Source of the DNA: Meta bourneti
Taxonomy: Eukaryota > Arthropoda > Arachnida > Araneae > Tetragnathidae
Assembly: GCA_933210815.1 (NCBI GenBank)
Contig: OW119922.1
Span: forward strand, 77,271,130 to 77,335,129
Direction: 5' to 3'
DNA: 64,000 bases
Numbering within the stretch: the first letter of the stretch is position 1; every line of letters starts with the position of its first letter. This document shows, in pieces, positions 46,313 to 56,724 of the stretch. The position numbers and the translations under genes were made by a program. Below the pieces are notes generated by a model. That model did not search any database. It saw nothing but the letters and a program-made list of their open reading frames with translations, and was not told the DNA's origin.

Positions 46313-47236
46313 TTTGGTTGATTGGCTGGATTTTATGACGCAAGGGTGCATTTGATCAAAGTCAAGAAAGTGGACATACACACACAAGGAAGGTTTTACT
46401 GACCAACTAACAGTCCCTGTTGAACCTTGGCCTCCCTAACGGCCTCCAAAGCGCCCTGTCTTGGGCCTTAGTCCACCAATGTTTTATTTTCCTGTTTTTA
46501 AGGTCTTTTTCGACCTCCTCACGCCGCCATCTTTTCCTCGGACTTCCCGGTTTTCTCTGGCCTTGACACTGATTCTTAAATATCTTTTTTGTGCCTCGGT
46601 TGTTATCCATTCTCGCCATGTGTCCCAACCATTGGATTCTTTTTGATTTTATCAAATTTATATCTTTTTATCTATATAATTTTTGGATTTCATGATTGTA
46701 TCTCCTTCTCCATACATCGCTTTCTTTGTTGATCCAAATATGACTCTCAAGATCTTTCTCTCCCAAGTTATCAACATTTTTCATGTTTTGAGTCAAGGTC
46801 CATGTCTCCGATCCATATATTACTGTTGGTTTAATGATAGTTTTATACATTATTAGCTTTGTCTTCCTCGCAATTGCTTTAGATCTTATTATTTTTCGTA
46901 GCGCGAAAAAGCTCCGATTTCCTCACTAAGCCTGTTTTATTTCAGGCATAATGTCATTATTTTCAGTAACAATTGAGCCTAGATACCTAAATTCTTTAAC
47001 TTTCAAACTTAACTGTATCATTTATCCTAAGTTCAGTATTTTCCTCACTTCCTTTGCAATCCATCACCATGTATTTAGTCTTTTCTACATTAATTTATAA
47101 TCCGAAGACTTTGGCTTCCATTACCAGTTAAGTTTTACTGACACAGAAAAGAAATACATCCATTGAGGATTTGAACCTATGCCTCTTACAACTCGCAGGT
47201 TGCTAACGTAGTAGGCAAACCCACTGAGCCATGGTT
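46313..47236 (-). mobile_element. SINE-B split by a LINE insertion
   Basis: The tail part lies at 46313-46403 (GGATTTTATGACGCAAGGGT). The head part lies at 47132-47236 (CTCGCAGGTTGCTAACGTAG, CCCACTGAGCCATGG). The two parts join exactly at the duplicated target GTTTTACTGAC. Confidence 0.9.
46404..47131 (-). pseudogene. 5'-truncated LINE: reverse-transcriptase C-terminal region
   Basis: This is the last part of the ORF of a non-LTR retrotransposon, read on the minus strand, whose product copies the element's RNA into DNA at the target. The recognisable order is a relic of a TKYMVMDCKGSEENTELRIN-like segment (around 47080-47020), MPEIK, NRSFFALRK, then YKTIIKPTVIYGSETWTLT (within 46668-46850). 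After a short break come IQWLGHMARMDNN, GQRKPGSPRKRW and WWTKAQDRALW (46407-46655). Several frameshifts and stops interrupt it. It is flanked by 11-bp target-site duplications GTTTTACTGAC (46393-46403 and 47132-47142) and ends at its stop codon with almost no 3' UTR. The polymerase core and endonuclease are absent because the insertion was 5'-truncated. The clade is uncertain; the wording of the motifs is common in arthropod RT-like ORFs. Confidence 0.88.
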
Positions 47237-49234
47237 AGGAAGAATCCCTTCTATGTTAGGAAGAATCACCTCTATCTTGAAACATTTTATATTAAAATTG
47301 CACCCATTATATATTTTTGAAAATATTTATACCTGCTTGTTTTTCTTTACAAACGTTTACTTATTTACTTTTGGGTTCAGAGAAAATAATTTTGATATGA
47401 TTTGAAACCTTTGAAGAACTAAGATACAAGAGGAGCAGTATTTTTAGCACTCGCAAATTGACAATAAACAAATCTTTTAATCAGAATAAAAAAACATTCA
47501 ATTTAAGTAAAGTACTTAAACTGAATTCAAAGTGCTTTACTAAAAGCTTAGAACAAGTTTCGATGACATCGAATTTTTTTGACAAAAGAAGTAGTTTGTT
47601 ATATTTAAGGACTAAGACTGAAATTTTAGAATCAAATACTTGTTGGATTTTAAATTTAACGGTGATTAAATAAAAGTTAGGTATTTGCTCGTTTGCAATG
47701 AATGATTCTTAGAATCGTAAGTTCTGGTTATTTTGTTTTGAAGACCTCGTGTTATTTTTACTTCTATGATTGTCCTAACTAATATAATAAGCATATTATT
47801 CTAGTAAAAAGACGACTCAATTTGTCTGTATATACTTTAACTAATAAAGTCTATATATTCCTAACACATATTTACATCATTATTATTTATATTTTATTTA
47901 TATCTACCATTTACAAATATTCCATTATGAGCCCACGTTTATTACATACGCTTATACAAGCTTAATTGCAATTTTAGATATATTATACCACTGAAAATGA
48001 CGTTTAATCTATTGAAGTAAAAGTCAAACTAAAAATTACTATAACAATAATCTTTATACTGACTTAATCCAGTTTGTATCTCAGTGTGTATTTTAAATTT
48101 ATTAGCACAACATATTTTCATAACTTTTAATTGGTTGCCTAAAGGTTTTACTGCGAATATACCAAAAGAAACACAATTTATTTATAAATATGTAAATCTT
48201 AAGCTTGACGAACATCATTGTTTATATTTGAAGTTCATTTTCTTTGAAGAAAACTGACCTCTCAGTTCCCCGGAATGAATGACAAGGTTAGTTGGTACTC
48301 AGGTAACGACTCGAATCTGCATGGGTTTTAAAAAATTCCCGCGTGTCTTTCTAGTTACATTCTATCTGGGCAGGGAAAAAACGAAACGAGCTATTATTCA
48401 AGGCATAATCTGATAGTGACTCTGTTTTCTGATTTTAACTGCTAATAAATCAGGATTGCGCGGGCCCGATTCTTATTTATCTGTTGAAATGTATACTTGG
48501 GAGTGGAAATAAGTAGGAATAACGCGTTTTGTTTAACACTAATGATTCTGGGAAACGGTTTGAGGATTGAGACAAGATTTAGTAACCTAGCGCGCAAGCT
48601 GAATGTAAATATAGAAGCGGAGGTAACAGAAGTAACAGGAATCACACACACACAGGTGTGTGTAATTAAAACATCAGCTGGGTTTGTAGAATTCTTTCCC
48701 AGGATATTTTTTAAAACAATTTGCATTGGTATTATGTTGACCTTAAGGACGATGGGTAAAAAGCTGAGATTGTTTTTAAGAATGATTGTCATTTTGCAAA
48801 ATAAAATCGAAGGTAAAAGCAATAAAGGGAAGGAGTTGTGTATTTTGCATTAAAACCATTAAAACCATAATCCAATATGACCGTAACTGAAAAAATGAAT
48901 TTCTAAGTTTTATATTTAGAAAGAGACATGCTTCTGCATGCTACAAAACTGCCACAGCTGCCTTATACTGAAGCCTCAACTGTTCTCTACTGGAATTTAG
49001 AGTACTAATCGTCTTGTTCATGGAAAATCATTCATTTACAGTTTTTCTGCACATAAAACTAAATATTCATATTTTGAGTTAATGCGATATTTCAGCCGAG
49101 GTGGAATATTATGGCATCTTCTGGATAAAACCAATTAAAAACGGAAAGAAATCTACTAAAATAAAATATAAATTTTATTGCAAAAGCATTTGATACCAGC
49201 TCACATCCCCATGCCTAGTATTTTGAGACACTTT
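47237..49234. other. AT-rich unassigned stretch, 2 kb
   Basis: A 126-codon minus ORF and a 118-codon plus ORF overlap at 48442-48853; neither has a recognisable domain. Elsewhere nothing is seen. Confidence 0.45.
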
Positions 49235-49890
49235 ACCGGTTTGAATGAGAGTGGCCGGGAAAACCAGCATTTAACAATTGACTTTGTTTATTCAACAATA
49301 TAAATGTATTCCCTTATTGCTTCTTTTCCTTTTGTATGATCAACAATAGATTTCAATTTTGCGATTCATTATAAATTGTTTATTGTATTTAATCAAATAG
49401 GGTAGCTATCTCTCGGCAGCCGTTGGATTACCGTAGAGTATGAGAAAGCAATCAATTTTTTAAAATGTGAAAGGTTTTGTTTTCCAATAAAGATGCATCA
49501 GAAAACCAATATATCCAGCAAATCATCACCACCATTTCCGATTGCATATTTGACCACCATCATATTGCATATCTTTAGAAACTACCGGTTTGAATGAGTG
49601 TGGGTGGGATATCCAGCATCTAACAATTGACTTTGTTTATTCAACAATATAAATGTATTCCTTTATGGCTTCTTTTTCCTTTGTATACTCAACAATAGAT
49701 TTTAATTTTGCCATTCATTGCAAAATTGTTTATTGCATATACTCAACTAGGGTATCTATCTTCCAGCAGTCATTGGATTACATTAGACTATGAAAAAGCA
49801 ATACTTTTTACACATGTGAAAAAGATTTTGTGCATCATAAATCAATATATCTACTACCATCATTTCCGATTGCATTTGACTTGCCTGAGT
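49235..49890. repeat. Tandem duplication, about 349-bp unit, 2 copies
   Basis: ACCGGTTTGAATGAG begins the units at 49235 and 49584. Long shared blocks include AACAATTGACTTTGTTTATT, CAACAATATAAATGTATTCC and CATTTCCGATTGCAT. Confidence 0.88.
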
Positions 49891-50299
49891 CCATATTCAA
49901 ATTTGCGTGCGTTCATCGGGAAGTCCCTGATAAAAAAAAACCACAATCATACTCATTTGATTGCTTGATGGCTGTGGATATCACGAAGTTCTCTCACACG
50001 ATTAATTCATCAAAAAATAATAGAACTCACGTGACTGAAAGAGCCTTAGCAGATGGACGAGGTTGGTCCGTCGTGAACCATTACGTGGCATCTAAATCAA
50101 ACATTTCCATTCCCCAGACAATGGGGCAAAATCCGTCGTTTCTTTCCGAATAGAGAGAACAACGTCTAATGTGTAATCGAAATCTAATCGTTTCATTGAA
50201 AGACTCGTTACAATAGTCGACTGCAGAGTGCCGCTGCTAGGTACAAAGGTTAGGCAAGTTCCACTGCTAATTGCTGCCACTGGATCCGATTCCCGCTAA
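49891..50299. other. Unassigned stretch
   Basis: No repeat recognised. Slightly GC-richer than its left neighbour. Confidence 0.4.
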
Positions 50300-50604
50300 C
50301 TCGTTTTAAGTGCATATTTCAATCGCATTGAACATCTGCCGGGGATCCAAAAAGAGATGGACAATGTACAATCGGATTCGGCAATAAAAAGCGAATGTAC
50401 ACAGCCGCAGCATTGTCCTGTAAACGCCGAAAACGTGCGCCTAGACCACGACCCATTTAGACTGTGGTACTCATTAGGAGGCAAAGGTAACTTTTTTCGG
50501 ATTATGATTATTAAGTTAGCCATTTTCATTACCGGGGATGTTTGTGAAACTACAAAGGTGGAGACAAAATGGACATGTGAGGCGAAAGTTATAGGGAAAA
50601 ATTA
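50300..50604 (+). other. Possible first coding exon, unrecognised product
   Basis: The frame is open from 50300 with ATG at 50357. The first 43 codons are hydrophilic and ordinary in composition (MDNVQSDSAIKSECTQ at the start, LDHDPFRLWYSLGGK at the end). A donor-like AAAG|GTAACT lies at 50486/50487. Downstream of it the sequence is AT-rich and duplicated at 50910-51110, as expected for an intron. The minus strand is open over the same bases (50296-50529), so chance cannot be excluded. No family recognised. Confidence 0.2.
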
Positions 50605-51110
50605 AGAAATTAAACGAGTATTTAGGGACGGTTTTAGGTTATAATTGTATTTGCATAGCATAGATACATTTTGTACAAAAAACTTCCATCTATTGAATTT
50701 TTATGTAAGGCAACATCTAAAGATTTAACAGGCTGTTTAATTTATGATAGATATTTGAATATATATTATAGGATAAATCATTATAACCTCGTATACTAAT
50801 TAAAAGGAAAACACAAATATGTTACATTACCAGTTTACTTATTTTACTGTACATGGTGTGGCGGAAATATATTTATGTAGGTATTGGTGAAGTGTTGATA
50901 TATCAATTGTGTTACTCATTAGGAGTCAAAAGTAACTTTTTTCGGATATTGATTATTAAGTTGAGCCATTTCCATTACTTGGGGAATGTTTGTGGAACTC
51001 CAAAGGTGGCGACAAAATGGACAAGTGAGGCGAAAGTTATAGGGAAAAATTAAGAAATTAAACGAGTATTTAGGGATGGTTTTATGTTACAATTGCATTT
51101 ATATAGCATA
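50465..51110. repeat. Tandem duplication, about 440-bp period, 2 copies
   Basis: TACTCATTAGGAGGCAAAGG (50468) recurs as TACTCATTAGGAGTCAAAAG (50912). Both continue through GAGGCGAAAGTTATAGGGAA and TTAAACGAGTATTTAGGGA to about 50680 and 51130. Confidence 0.88.
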
Positions 51111-51250
51111 GATACATTATGTAAAAACAATTTCTGTCTTAAACGTATAGAATTTCTATGTAGAACAGCATCTTAAGATTTAACTGGCTGCTTTATCATA
51201 GACATTGGAACAAACGGGGAATGAATCATTATAAGTACACATAAATTAAA

Positions 51251-51558
51251 AGGTAGGTAGTAGAATTAACATCATTGGAGCATCACAGCGGACTACTGGC
51301 AACGGTTCGGGATCAATCCCGAAAGGAAAGATCCGAGGACAACACTTCATAATTTTGAACCACGGTCAGATGACGAGGTCATACCTAAGCTGGCACCACA
51401 TTGGCCAAACTTCCACACCACACCAGCGTGATGACACTCGAGATCACTACAGATTTAATGTGCACCAGCCCCACGAACACGACGGTCTTTGATTAGATCG
51501 AGTTTCGAACTAGCTACCCTCCGGTCGCTAATCCGGTACTCTTCCAACCGAGCAACAC
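51251..51558 (-). mobile_element. SINE-A, full length
   Basis: Reverse copy from AGGTAGGTAGTAGAATTAAC to the diverged head (CTTCCAACCGAGCAACACC). A weak duplicated GTACAYA flank may be the target. Confidence 0.88.
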
Positions 51559-52282
51559 CAAACCGTACATATTATGTATCCGAAGGACAGCAAGAGAACC
51601 ACACTTACGCCACAAACCACCCAAAGCGCGCTCGATCGACACCGTATTGCAGTTTGTCCAACTGTAAAACAATACCCCGCAAATTAATTCGAACAACGAA
51701 TCCACCGAACAACCGCATTCCGGGAAAAACACAGCAGAGGAGAGAAATCAGGCGCGCACGACAGACCGCGGCGGTTTATCCCGAATTAGGGAGGGTGACG
51801 ATTAAACTGCAGAAAACGGGAGAGGCAGCAATTTGAGAAGACACAGATAGAGGGGAGAGGAGCATTGACAGAGGGGGTGGGCTGAGAAATGCTTGGTGAC
51901 GCGCGAGAGAAGCGTCGCTGTCACAGAAGTCAGCCCTTTCGGACGGCTGTTTGCGGTTGAAGCGGCACCGCTCGCGCGGGGGGCAATTAAGCGTAAATGG
52001 CGACCGCTAATTACTTAATTAAGGTGGAGTGTCAATCACGATTACTTCCTTTCTAATGAACAGGTACTGTCTGCGGGAGGGGAGAGCGCAACAGGGTCGG
52101 CCGCCTGCTGTGATTGCCCGCACGCTTCTTGCCTTCGATCTGCCATTTGTTTGGAATAGGCCGCTGTGTGGATCATGTGTGCTACGTCCCGAACGGAATT
52201 GCGAGCGTCGTTGTTTTTCGATCGTGATTGTGCTTTAATTGTCAAATCGATTGGGATCTCACTGTTTTCCCGATAAAAATTG
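51559..52282. promoter_or_regulatory. CpG-rich island with homeodomain-type sites, putative
   Basis: A GC/CpG-rich, repeat-free segment between two SINE-A copies. At 51983-52022 three TAAT-core motifs lie within 40 bp (CAATTAA, CTAATTAC, TTAATTAA) beside CGCTCGCGCGGGG. Overlapping ORFs of 69-115 codons on both strands show no domain. A developmental enhancer or promoter is plausible but is inference from motif clustering only. Confidence 0.3.
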
Positions 52283-52579
52283 GAGCCGTGGTAACTCCGT
52301 TGAAAGCAGCGGGTTAGCAACGGGAGGGTTGCGAGTTCGAAACTCGATCCAGCCGAAGACCGTCGTGTAAGTGGGGGCTGGTACACATTAAATCTGTTAT
52401 GGCCTCACGTTGGCGTGGTGTGGAAGTTTGGAGAGGGGTGTCAGCTCAGGTGTGACCTCGTCATCTGACCGTGATTCAAAGTTAGGTGGTGTTATCCTCG
52501 AATCTTTCCCTTGGGGATCACTAATAGACCGTTGTGCTGCTCCAGTGTGTCGTTTATTCAAACTATATACCTATCTACT
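52283..52579 (+). mobile_element. SINE-A, full length, probable diverged TSD
   Basis: Complete copy from AGCCGTGGTAACTCCG to the ATACCTATCTAC tail. ATAAAAATTGG (52272-52282) and ATGAAAATCGG (52582-52592) may be its target-site duplication with two mismatches. A short body deletion removes CAAATGTC. Confidence 0.88.
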
Positions 52580-52596
52580 AAATGAAAATCGGGGGC

Positions 52597-52797
52597 CATT
52601 GACCTCAGTGACCATTGTGTTAGTAACCAACGAGTTAAAGGCGTTGCAGGTTCAATTTCTCCATGCTGTATTTCTCCTGTGTCAGTAAAACTTTCTTTGT
52701 ATTTGTGTATGCCCATTACTTGATGTTGTCTGTCTTGTGTTTGGTGCATCATGGCCAAATATGCACCTTGCGACATAAAACCCAACCCAGCCAGCCC
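52597..52797 (+). mobile_element. SINE-B, near full length
   Basis: Head GACCTCAGTGACCATTGTGT, B-box-like GCAGGTTCAATTTC, and tail GGCCAAATATGCACCTTGCG ending in CCCAACCCAGCCAGCC. Confidence 0.83.
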
Positions 52798-52978
52798 AAT
52801 AAAAATCAGTTGTAAGTGGTGAAGGTTCGATTCCTGTAACTTACCATGTGTGTGTACTTCTCTCTTCTGTTAGTAAAACTCTCCTTGTGTATCCATTGGG
52901 TTGTCTGTCTAGCGTTTGGCACAGCTTCACCAGAATATCCCTTGCGACATAAGACACAAACCATCCAACCAACCAAAT
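52798..52978 (+). mobile_element. SINE-B, head-truncated, second of three in a row
   Basis: Begins at TTGTAAGTGGTGAAGGTTCG and ends CCATCCAACCAACC, directly after the previous copy. It shares the AAAAATCAGTT prefix with the copy at 53107. Confidence 0.8.
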
Positions 52979-53106
52979 AAAAATCTGTACGGCCCTTGGC
53001 TGAACAGGCACTGGTTTCAAATCCAGATATGCATTCATCATTATTTTTCAATCGTGATTATTCTTTAAACGTCAAATCAATTATAATCTCACTATTTTCC
53101 CGATAA

Positions 53107-53325
53107 AAATCAGTTATAGGCTGTGAAGGTTCGATTTCTGTAACTTACCCTGTGTGCATTTCTCTCTTCTGTCGGTAAAACTTTCCTTGTGCGTGTATGC
53201 CCGTTATTTGACTTGGGGTTTGATCTCGGACCGTCGCCAATAACCCGTTGTGTTGCTTCAGTGCGACGTTAGTTAAATACCTACCGTTATTTGACGTTGT
53301 TTGTCTTGAGTTTGGCACAGCTTTT
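53107..53325 (+). mobile_element. SINE-B split by a SINE-A insertion
   Basis: The body lies at 53107-53212 (GAAGGTTCGATTTCTGTAAC, TTTCCTTGTGCGTGTATGCC) and resumes at 53284 with CCGTTATTTGACGTTGTTTG to GGCACAGCTTTTATAG. Confidence 0.85.
53213..53283 (+). mobile_element. SINE-A, 71-bp 5'-truncated insertion, perfect 12-bp TSD
   Basis: Tail only (TTGGGGTTTGATCTCGGACC to GTTAAATACCTA), flanked by identical CCGTTATTTGAC at 53201-53212 and 53284-53295. The target is SINE-B sequence, so SINE-A was active after this SINE-B copy was in place. Confidence 0.93.
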
Positions 53326-53449
53326 ATAGTTTTCAACAATTTAAACAAGTAGAAAAGGAAGAGAATTCCCTTTAAAATTTTGAGTATTGTAATATAGATA
53401 GAAAGTAAACCCAAAACATTAATATTATTACTAGTATTTGTTTATTTAC

Positions 53450-53619
53450 TTAAGCCTTCTGATGATTGTCTTGACGAGGTATCTCGTCATTAGAAAAAAT
53501 GACCAGATCTTGATCTCGTCATCATAAAAAGATCGACAGTATCTTTATGACGAGATATCTCGTCATTAACCAAGATCTTGGTGGACAAGATATCTTGTCG
53601 AAACCACTCGGAGGGTTAA
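53450..53619 (-). mobile_element. TTAA-MITE with matching empty site nearby
   Basis: TTAA at 53450-53453 and 53616-53619. Ends GCCTTCTGATGATTG and CCACTCGGAGGG, with a perfect palindrome at 53549-53564. The duplicate at about 53952-53955 has the same flanks with a single TTTA and no insertion, showing that one TTAA-like target became two. Confidence 0.93.
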
Positions 53620-53805
53620 CCTTTAAGAATATATCACGAAAGGCTGACGGAAGAAATAAGCTGTGGAATCCTATGATCAATTATTTCATTCAAGAAATTC
53701 ATATTCGCTGTCAATTAACTAAACATTGCAGCTCTGTATATATAACTGGAATATGAAGCTCAATTTGTTCCACCACATACTGAAAATGGTTGGTTTGTTG
53801 GTATA

Positions 53806-53840
53806 TGAACGTCGCACTGGAGCAATGCAACGGGCTATTA
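53806..53840 (-). mobile_element. SINE-A tail fragment, 35 bp
   Basis: GAACGTCGCACTGGAGCAAT continuing to ACGGGCTATT, the extreme 3' part of the family. No clear duplication was found. Confidence 0.75.
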
Positions 53841-54050
53841 AACACACCGAAAAAGGACCAGAGTTCCTTTTAAAATTTTAAGAACTGTACCATAGATAGA
53901 AACAAACCCAAACTGCTAATATATTGGTAAAACCAGTATTTGTTTATTTACTTTACTTTTAAGAATACTTCACGGAAAGACCAAGCTGTGGAATCCCATG
54001 ATTCAATTATTCCATTCAGGAAATTCCTCTCCGCTGTCAATTAATTAAAG

Positions 54051-54623
54051 AAAGAAAATTAAAACAGAGTCAGTTTCCTGAGCAGTCATTAATGTAATCG
54101 AAAACGAGCGTGAACTGTTTGTTATTTCTTTTGGAAGTCATGAATGAAAAGCCGAAACCGGTCGCCATGGGTCAGGACCCCATTTCCCTACGAGTCCATC
54201 CATAAGGCACGACGCCTACAAGTATGGGAACCACTCCCTCGGATGTTGCTAATAAGGATTTGGGACTCATTCGCCGCTTTGTACGAGCACCACACAGGCC
54301 GTCCCTCCAGCCCACACCAGTTGGGGCTTATTAATAGCGCTTTCCATCGTACCTTGTCTTTCGCGCTATGTCGTGCTCTCTCTGGATTGAGATAGTTGTG
54401 AACACAGGGTCCCTGGATAAATTCATGAAACATTTCTGTAATGGATGTTTTTTTTTTGCGAAAAATGCCTCTCCTTGAAAAATTCTCATTGAACTCGCAG
54501 AAAAAGTCGTAAATATACAGTCGTCTGAAAGCAAAATAAAGACACCCTCTGATCTTGATTTATGCTTCACTGAATCTTTTAAATGTGATATTTAATATTT
54601 TTAATATGCAAGTGGTATTCTTG
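54051..54623. other. Unassigned stretch
   Basis: GC-richer at 54140-54380, with overlapping 80-codon ORFs on both strands and no domain. Confidence 0.4.
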
Positions 54624-54844
54624 TTAACCCTCCAAATGGTTTCGACGAGATATACTCACCCATCAAGATCTGACCAAGTTTGCGAATGACGAGATATCTC
54701 GTCATCGAGATATAGCCGATTTTTTTTGTGGTGACCAGATCAGGATTTGGTCACTTTTCTTCTAATGACGAGATATATCGTCCATCAAGATCTGGTCAGT
54801 TTTGCTAATGACGAGATACCTCGTCGAACCACCAAGAGGGTTAA
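54624..54844 (+). mobile_element. TTAA-MITE, complete
   Basis: TTAA at 54624-54627 and 54841-54844, ends CCCTCCAAATGG and CCACCAAGAGGG. Perfect palindrome at 54688-54703. A 125-codon ORF starting inside it and running on to 55124 is judged spurious. Confidence 0.9.
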
Positions 54845-56664
54845 AAAGTATGTGTGTCAAATTATGAATGAAATTATTCATATACATATTCAAATTATTA
54901 TTCATATACCCTGTATCAAATCATTCAATCGTTCTTCTCTAACTACTTTATTCAATCTGACTTCATATATACCATATACTACATCATTTTACACGTTTAT
55001 CTTTGCATTCTTTCACAAGCTCTTAGAAAACCAATTTTTTAGTTATCGCTACAAGAGTACATTGTTGCCAATCTTAGAAAACGAAAGTATGCGAAAATGG
55101 GACGATAATTCATCCTACTTTTAACATCCTCCCAATTTTCCGTGGTCTTGGAAGATAAAAAATATGGAAACAAATTAAAGAAATTCAGTGGTTTTCAATA
55201 CAATGCAAAGAACAAAATATCTATCAAACAATATTAATACTGAAATGTAGTTATTGAAAGAAATTCTAGGAATCATAATGCTTTGTTATAACAACTTTCC
55301 TTCCACTTTCTGTTTTAATCTCTACAAAAAAGTTTTGTCAGGAACAAGTTTCTGCTTTACCAATGTGAGCTCAAGCGGCAATAAATGAGGACTTTTAACA
55401 GGATGTTTAATTGATTATAATATAAATATACCATATAGATAATCTGTCACTATACGTTATGAAATTGGAACGTGGTTGAAATAAAGTGAATCTAACTCCC
55501 TTCCTTGTCAAAACCATCCTATGAAATAGATAACATACATTCATACGTATATAATACATCAAAAATGTCTAGTTTCATTAAGAAAGAATAATAAATTAAG
55601 CGATGAAAGAATAAAACTGATAAAAACTATTAAAACAGTGGAATTATCCTATATATGCTGTAGTCAATGCAGTTCAGAAAATGGAATTATTTCGGTATGT
55701 ATATTGTAAAATAACCCTAAAATCAACGTGGGAGAAGGGTGCTCAGGAGTGTTCCACTCACAAATTTTGAAAATATTCCTATTTGTCCTCTGAAGTAAAT
55801 AATCGAGCCCCAGTTTCTAAGTCGATAGTCATTGCATTTGAGAAGCTACTATACAGACGATTTGCTTTTTTACTTCCAAAACTTAATCGATTCAGTTAAA
55901 ATTCGCATCGATCGTAGCTGGGGTATTGAAAAGTATGGTAAAAAATTAAATCTTTCTCTGCTTTCCTTTTAGATGTACTCGAATACGAACGCGAACTTAC
56001 ATGAGGAACAAATTTTACTACACCTTTAAGAATTGAGCCCTTTTCCTTACACAATTCCATAAGTGATCATTGATTCCTGCAAACTGAAAGACTTGCAAGT
56101 TCCCTTTTTTATTTGGACATCCTTTAAATTCTCTCTGGTAGATTAAAACTACTACTGAGAAGTATTGGTTATTTAAATACCAATTAAAGTATTTTTGTAA
56201 AAATTTTGATAAGTTGACTTCATTGAAAAACATACACTTAAACTGTATAATACGCAAAATTACTTAAAATTATCGATTCCGTTTCAAATTTTTAGTTCAA
56301 TGAATGCAAAGGCAGAACTTATATTTATTTCCCCCTCGAAAACTCATTCTATTGAAAGTATTCATTTCTTGATTACTTCCTTTTGGATTTGTGTAATTCT
56401 GGTTTAATGTATACATTCCCTTTTAAGAAATAAGAATTACTTTGTGTTTACTAACCATATATTCAGCTTGAAAATCGCTGTTCAACTGTAATCATGGCTA
56501 TTCTGCGGATGTGGTGTCGCTCTACTATATAAGATGGTTTTTGATCCAAACTGTTTATTTTTGGTTACTTTTCATCTAATGATATTTTTTAAACTAAATT
56601 TAGTAGGTACAAAAAATATCAGTTTGAAAAATTCCAAATTAAAAAAAAAATCACAGTATCAAAA
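54845..56664. other. AT-rich unassigned stretch, 1.8 kb
   Basis: No repeat family or coding signal. It ends in a run of nine or more As just before the hairpin. Confidence 0.5.
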
Positions 56665-56709
56665 ATGTCTCGGATCATCTTCAATGTCCGTCATGATGAT
56701 CCGAGACAT
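56665..56709. ncRNA. Perfect 15-bp hairpin, function unknown
   Basis: Arms ATGTCTCGGATCATC (56665-56679) and GATGATCCGAGACAT (56695-56709) are exact reverse complements around a 15-base loop. The arms are GC-richer than their surroundings. A precursor RNA, a protein-binding palindrome or a recent inverted duplication are possible. The stem is short for a canonical microRNA precursor unless it extends imperfectly. Confidence 0.3.
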
Positions 56710-56724
56710 CTCTGACCTTACAAA

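Larger units (their letters stand above)
52219..53111. repeat. Dispersed direct duplication of a 63-bp segment
   Basis: CGATCGTGATTGTGCTTTAA to CCCGATAAAAATT (52219-52281) recurs as AATCGTGATTATTCTTTAAA to CCCGATAAAAATCA (53049-53111). SINE-A and SINE-B copies lie between the two. Confidence 0.75.
53348..54060. repeat. Tandem duplication, one unit carrying a TTAA-MITE
   Basis: Unit 1 (about 53348-53725) and unit 2 (about 53858-54055) share AATTCCCTTTAAAATTTT-like sequence, CATAGATAGAAA, AGTATTTGTTTATTTAC, AAGCTGTGGAATCC and CGCTGTCAATTAA. They differ by the MITE in unit 1. Confidence 0.88.

Noticed and set aside
48442..48853. Overlapping 126-codon minus and 118-codon plus ORFs
   Set aside because: Mutually overlapping, low-complexity around a CA repeat, no domain.
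54747..55124. 125-codon plus ORF beginning in a MITE
   Set aside because: The start lies inside the repeat; similar peptides appear wherever the MITE is read in that frame (15382, 41890, 42111).
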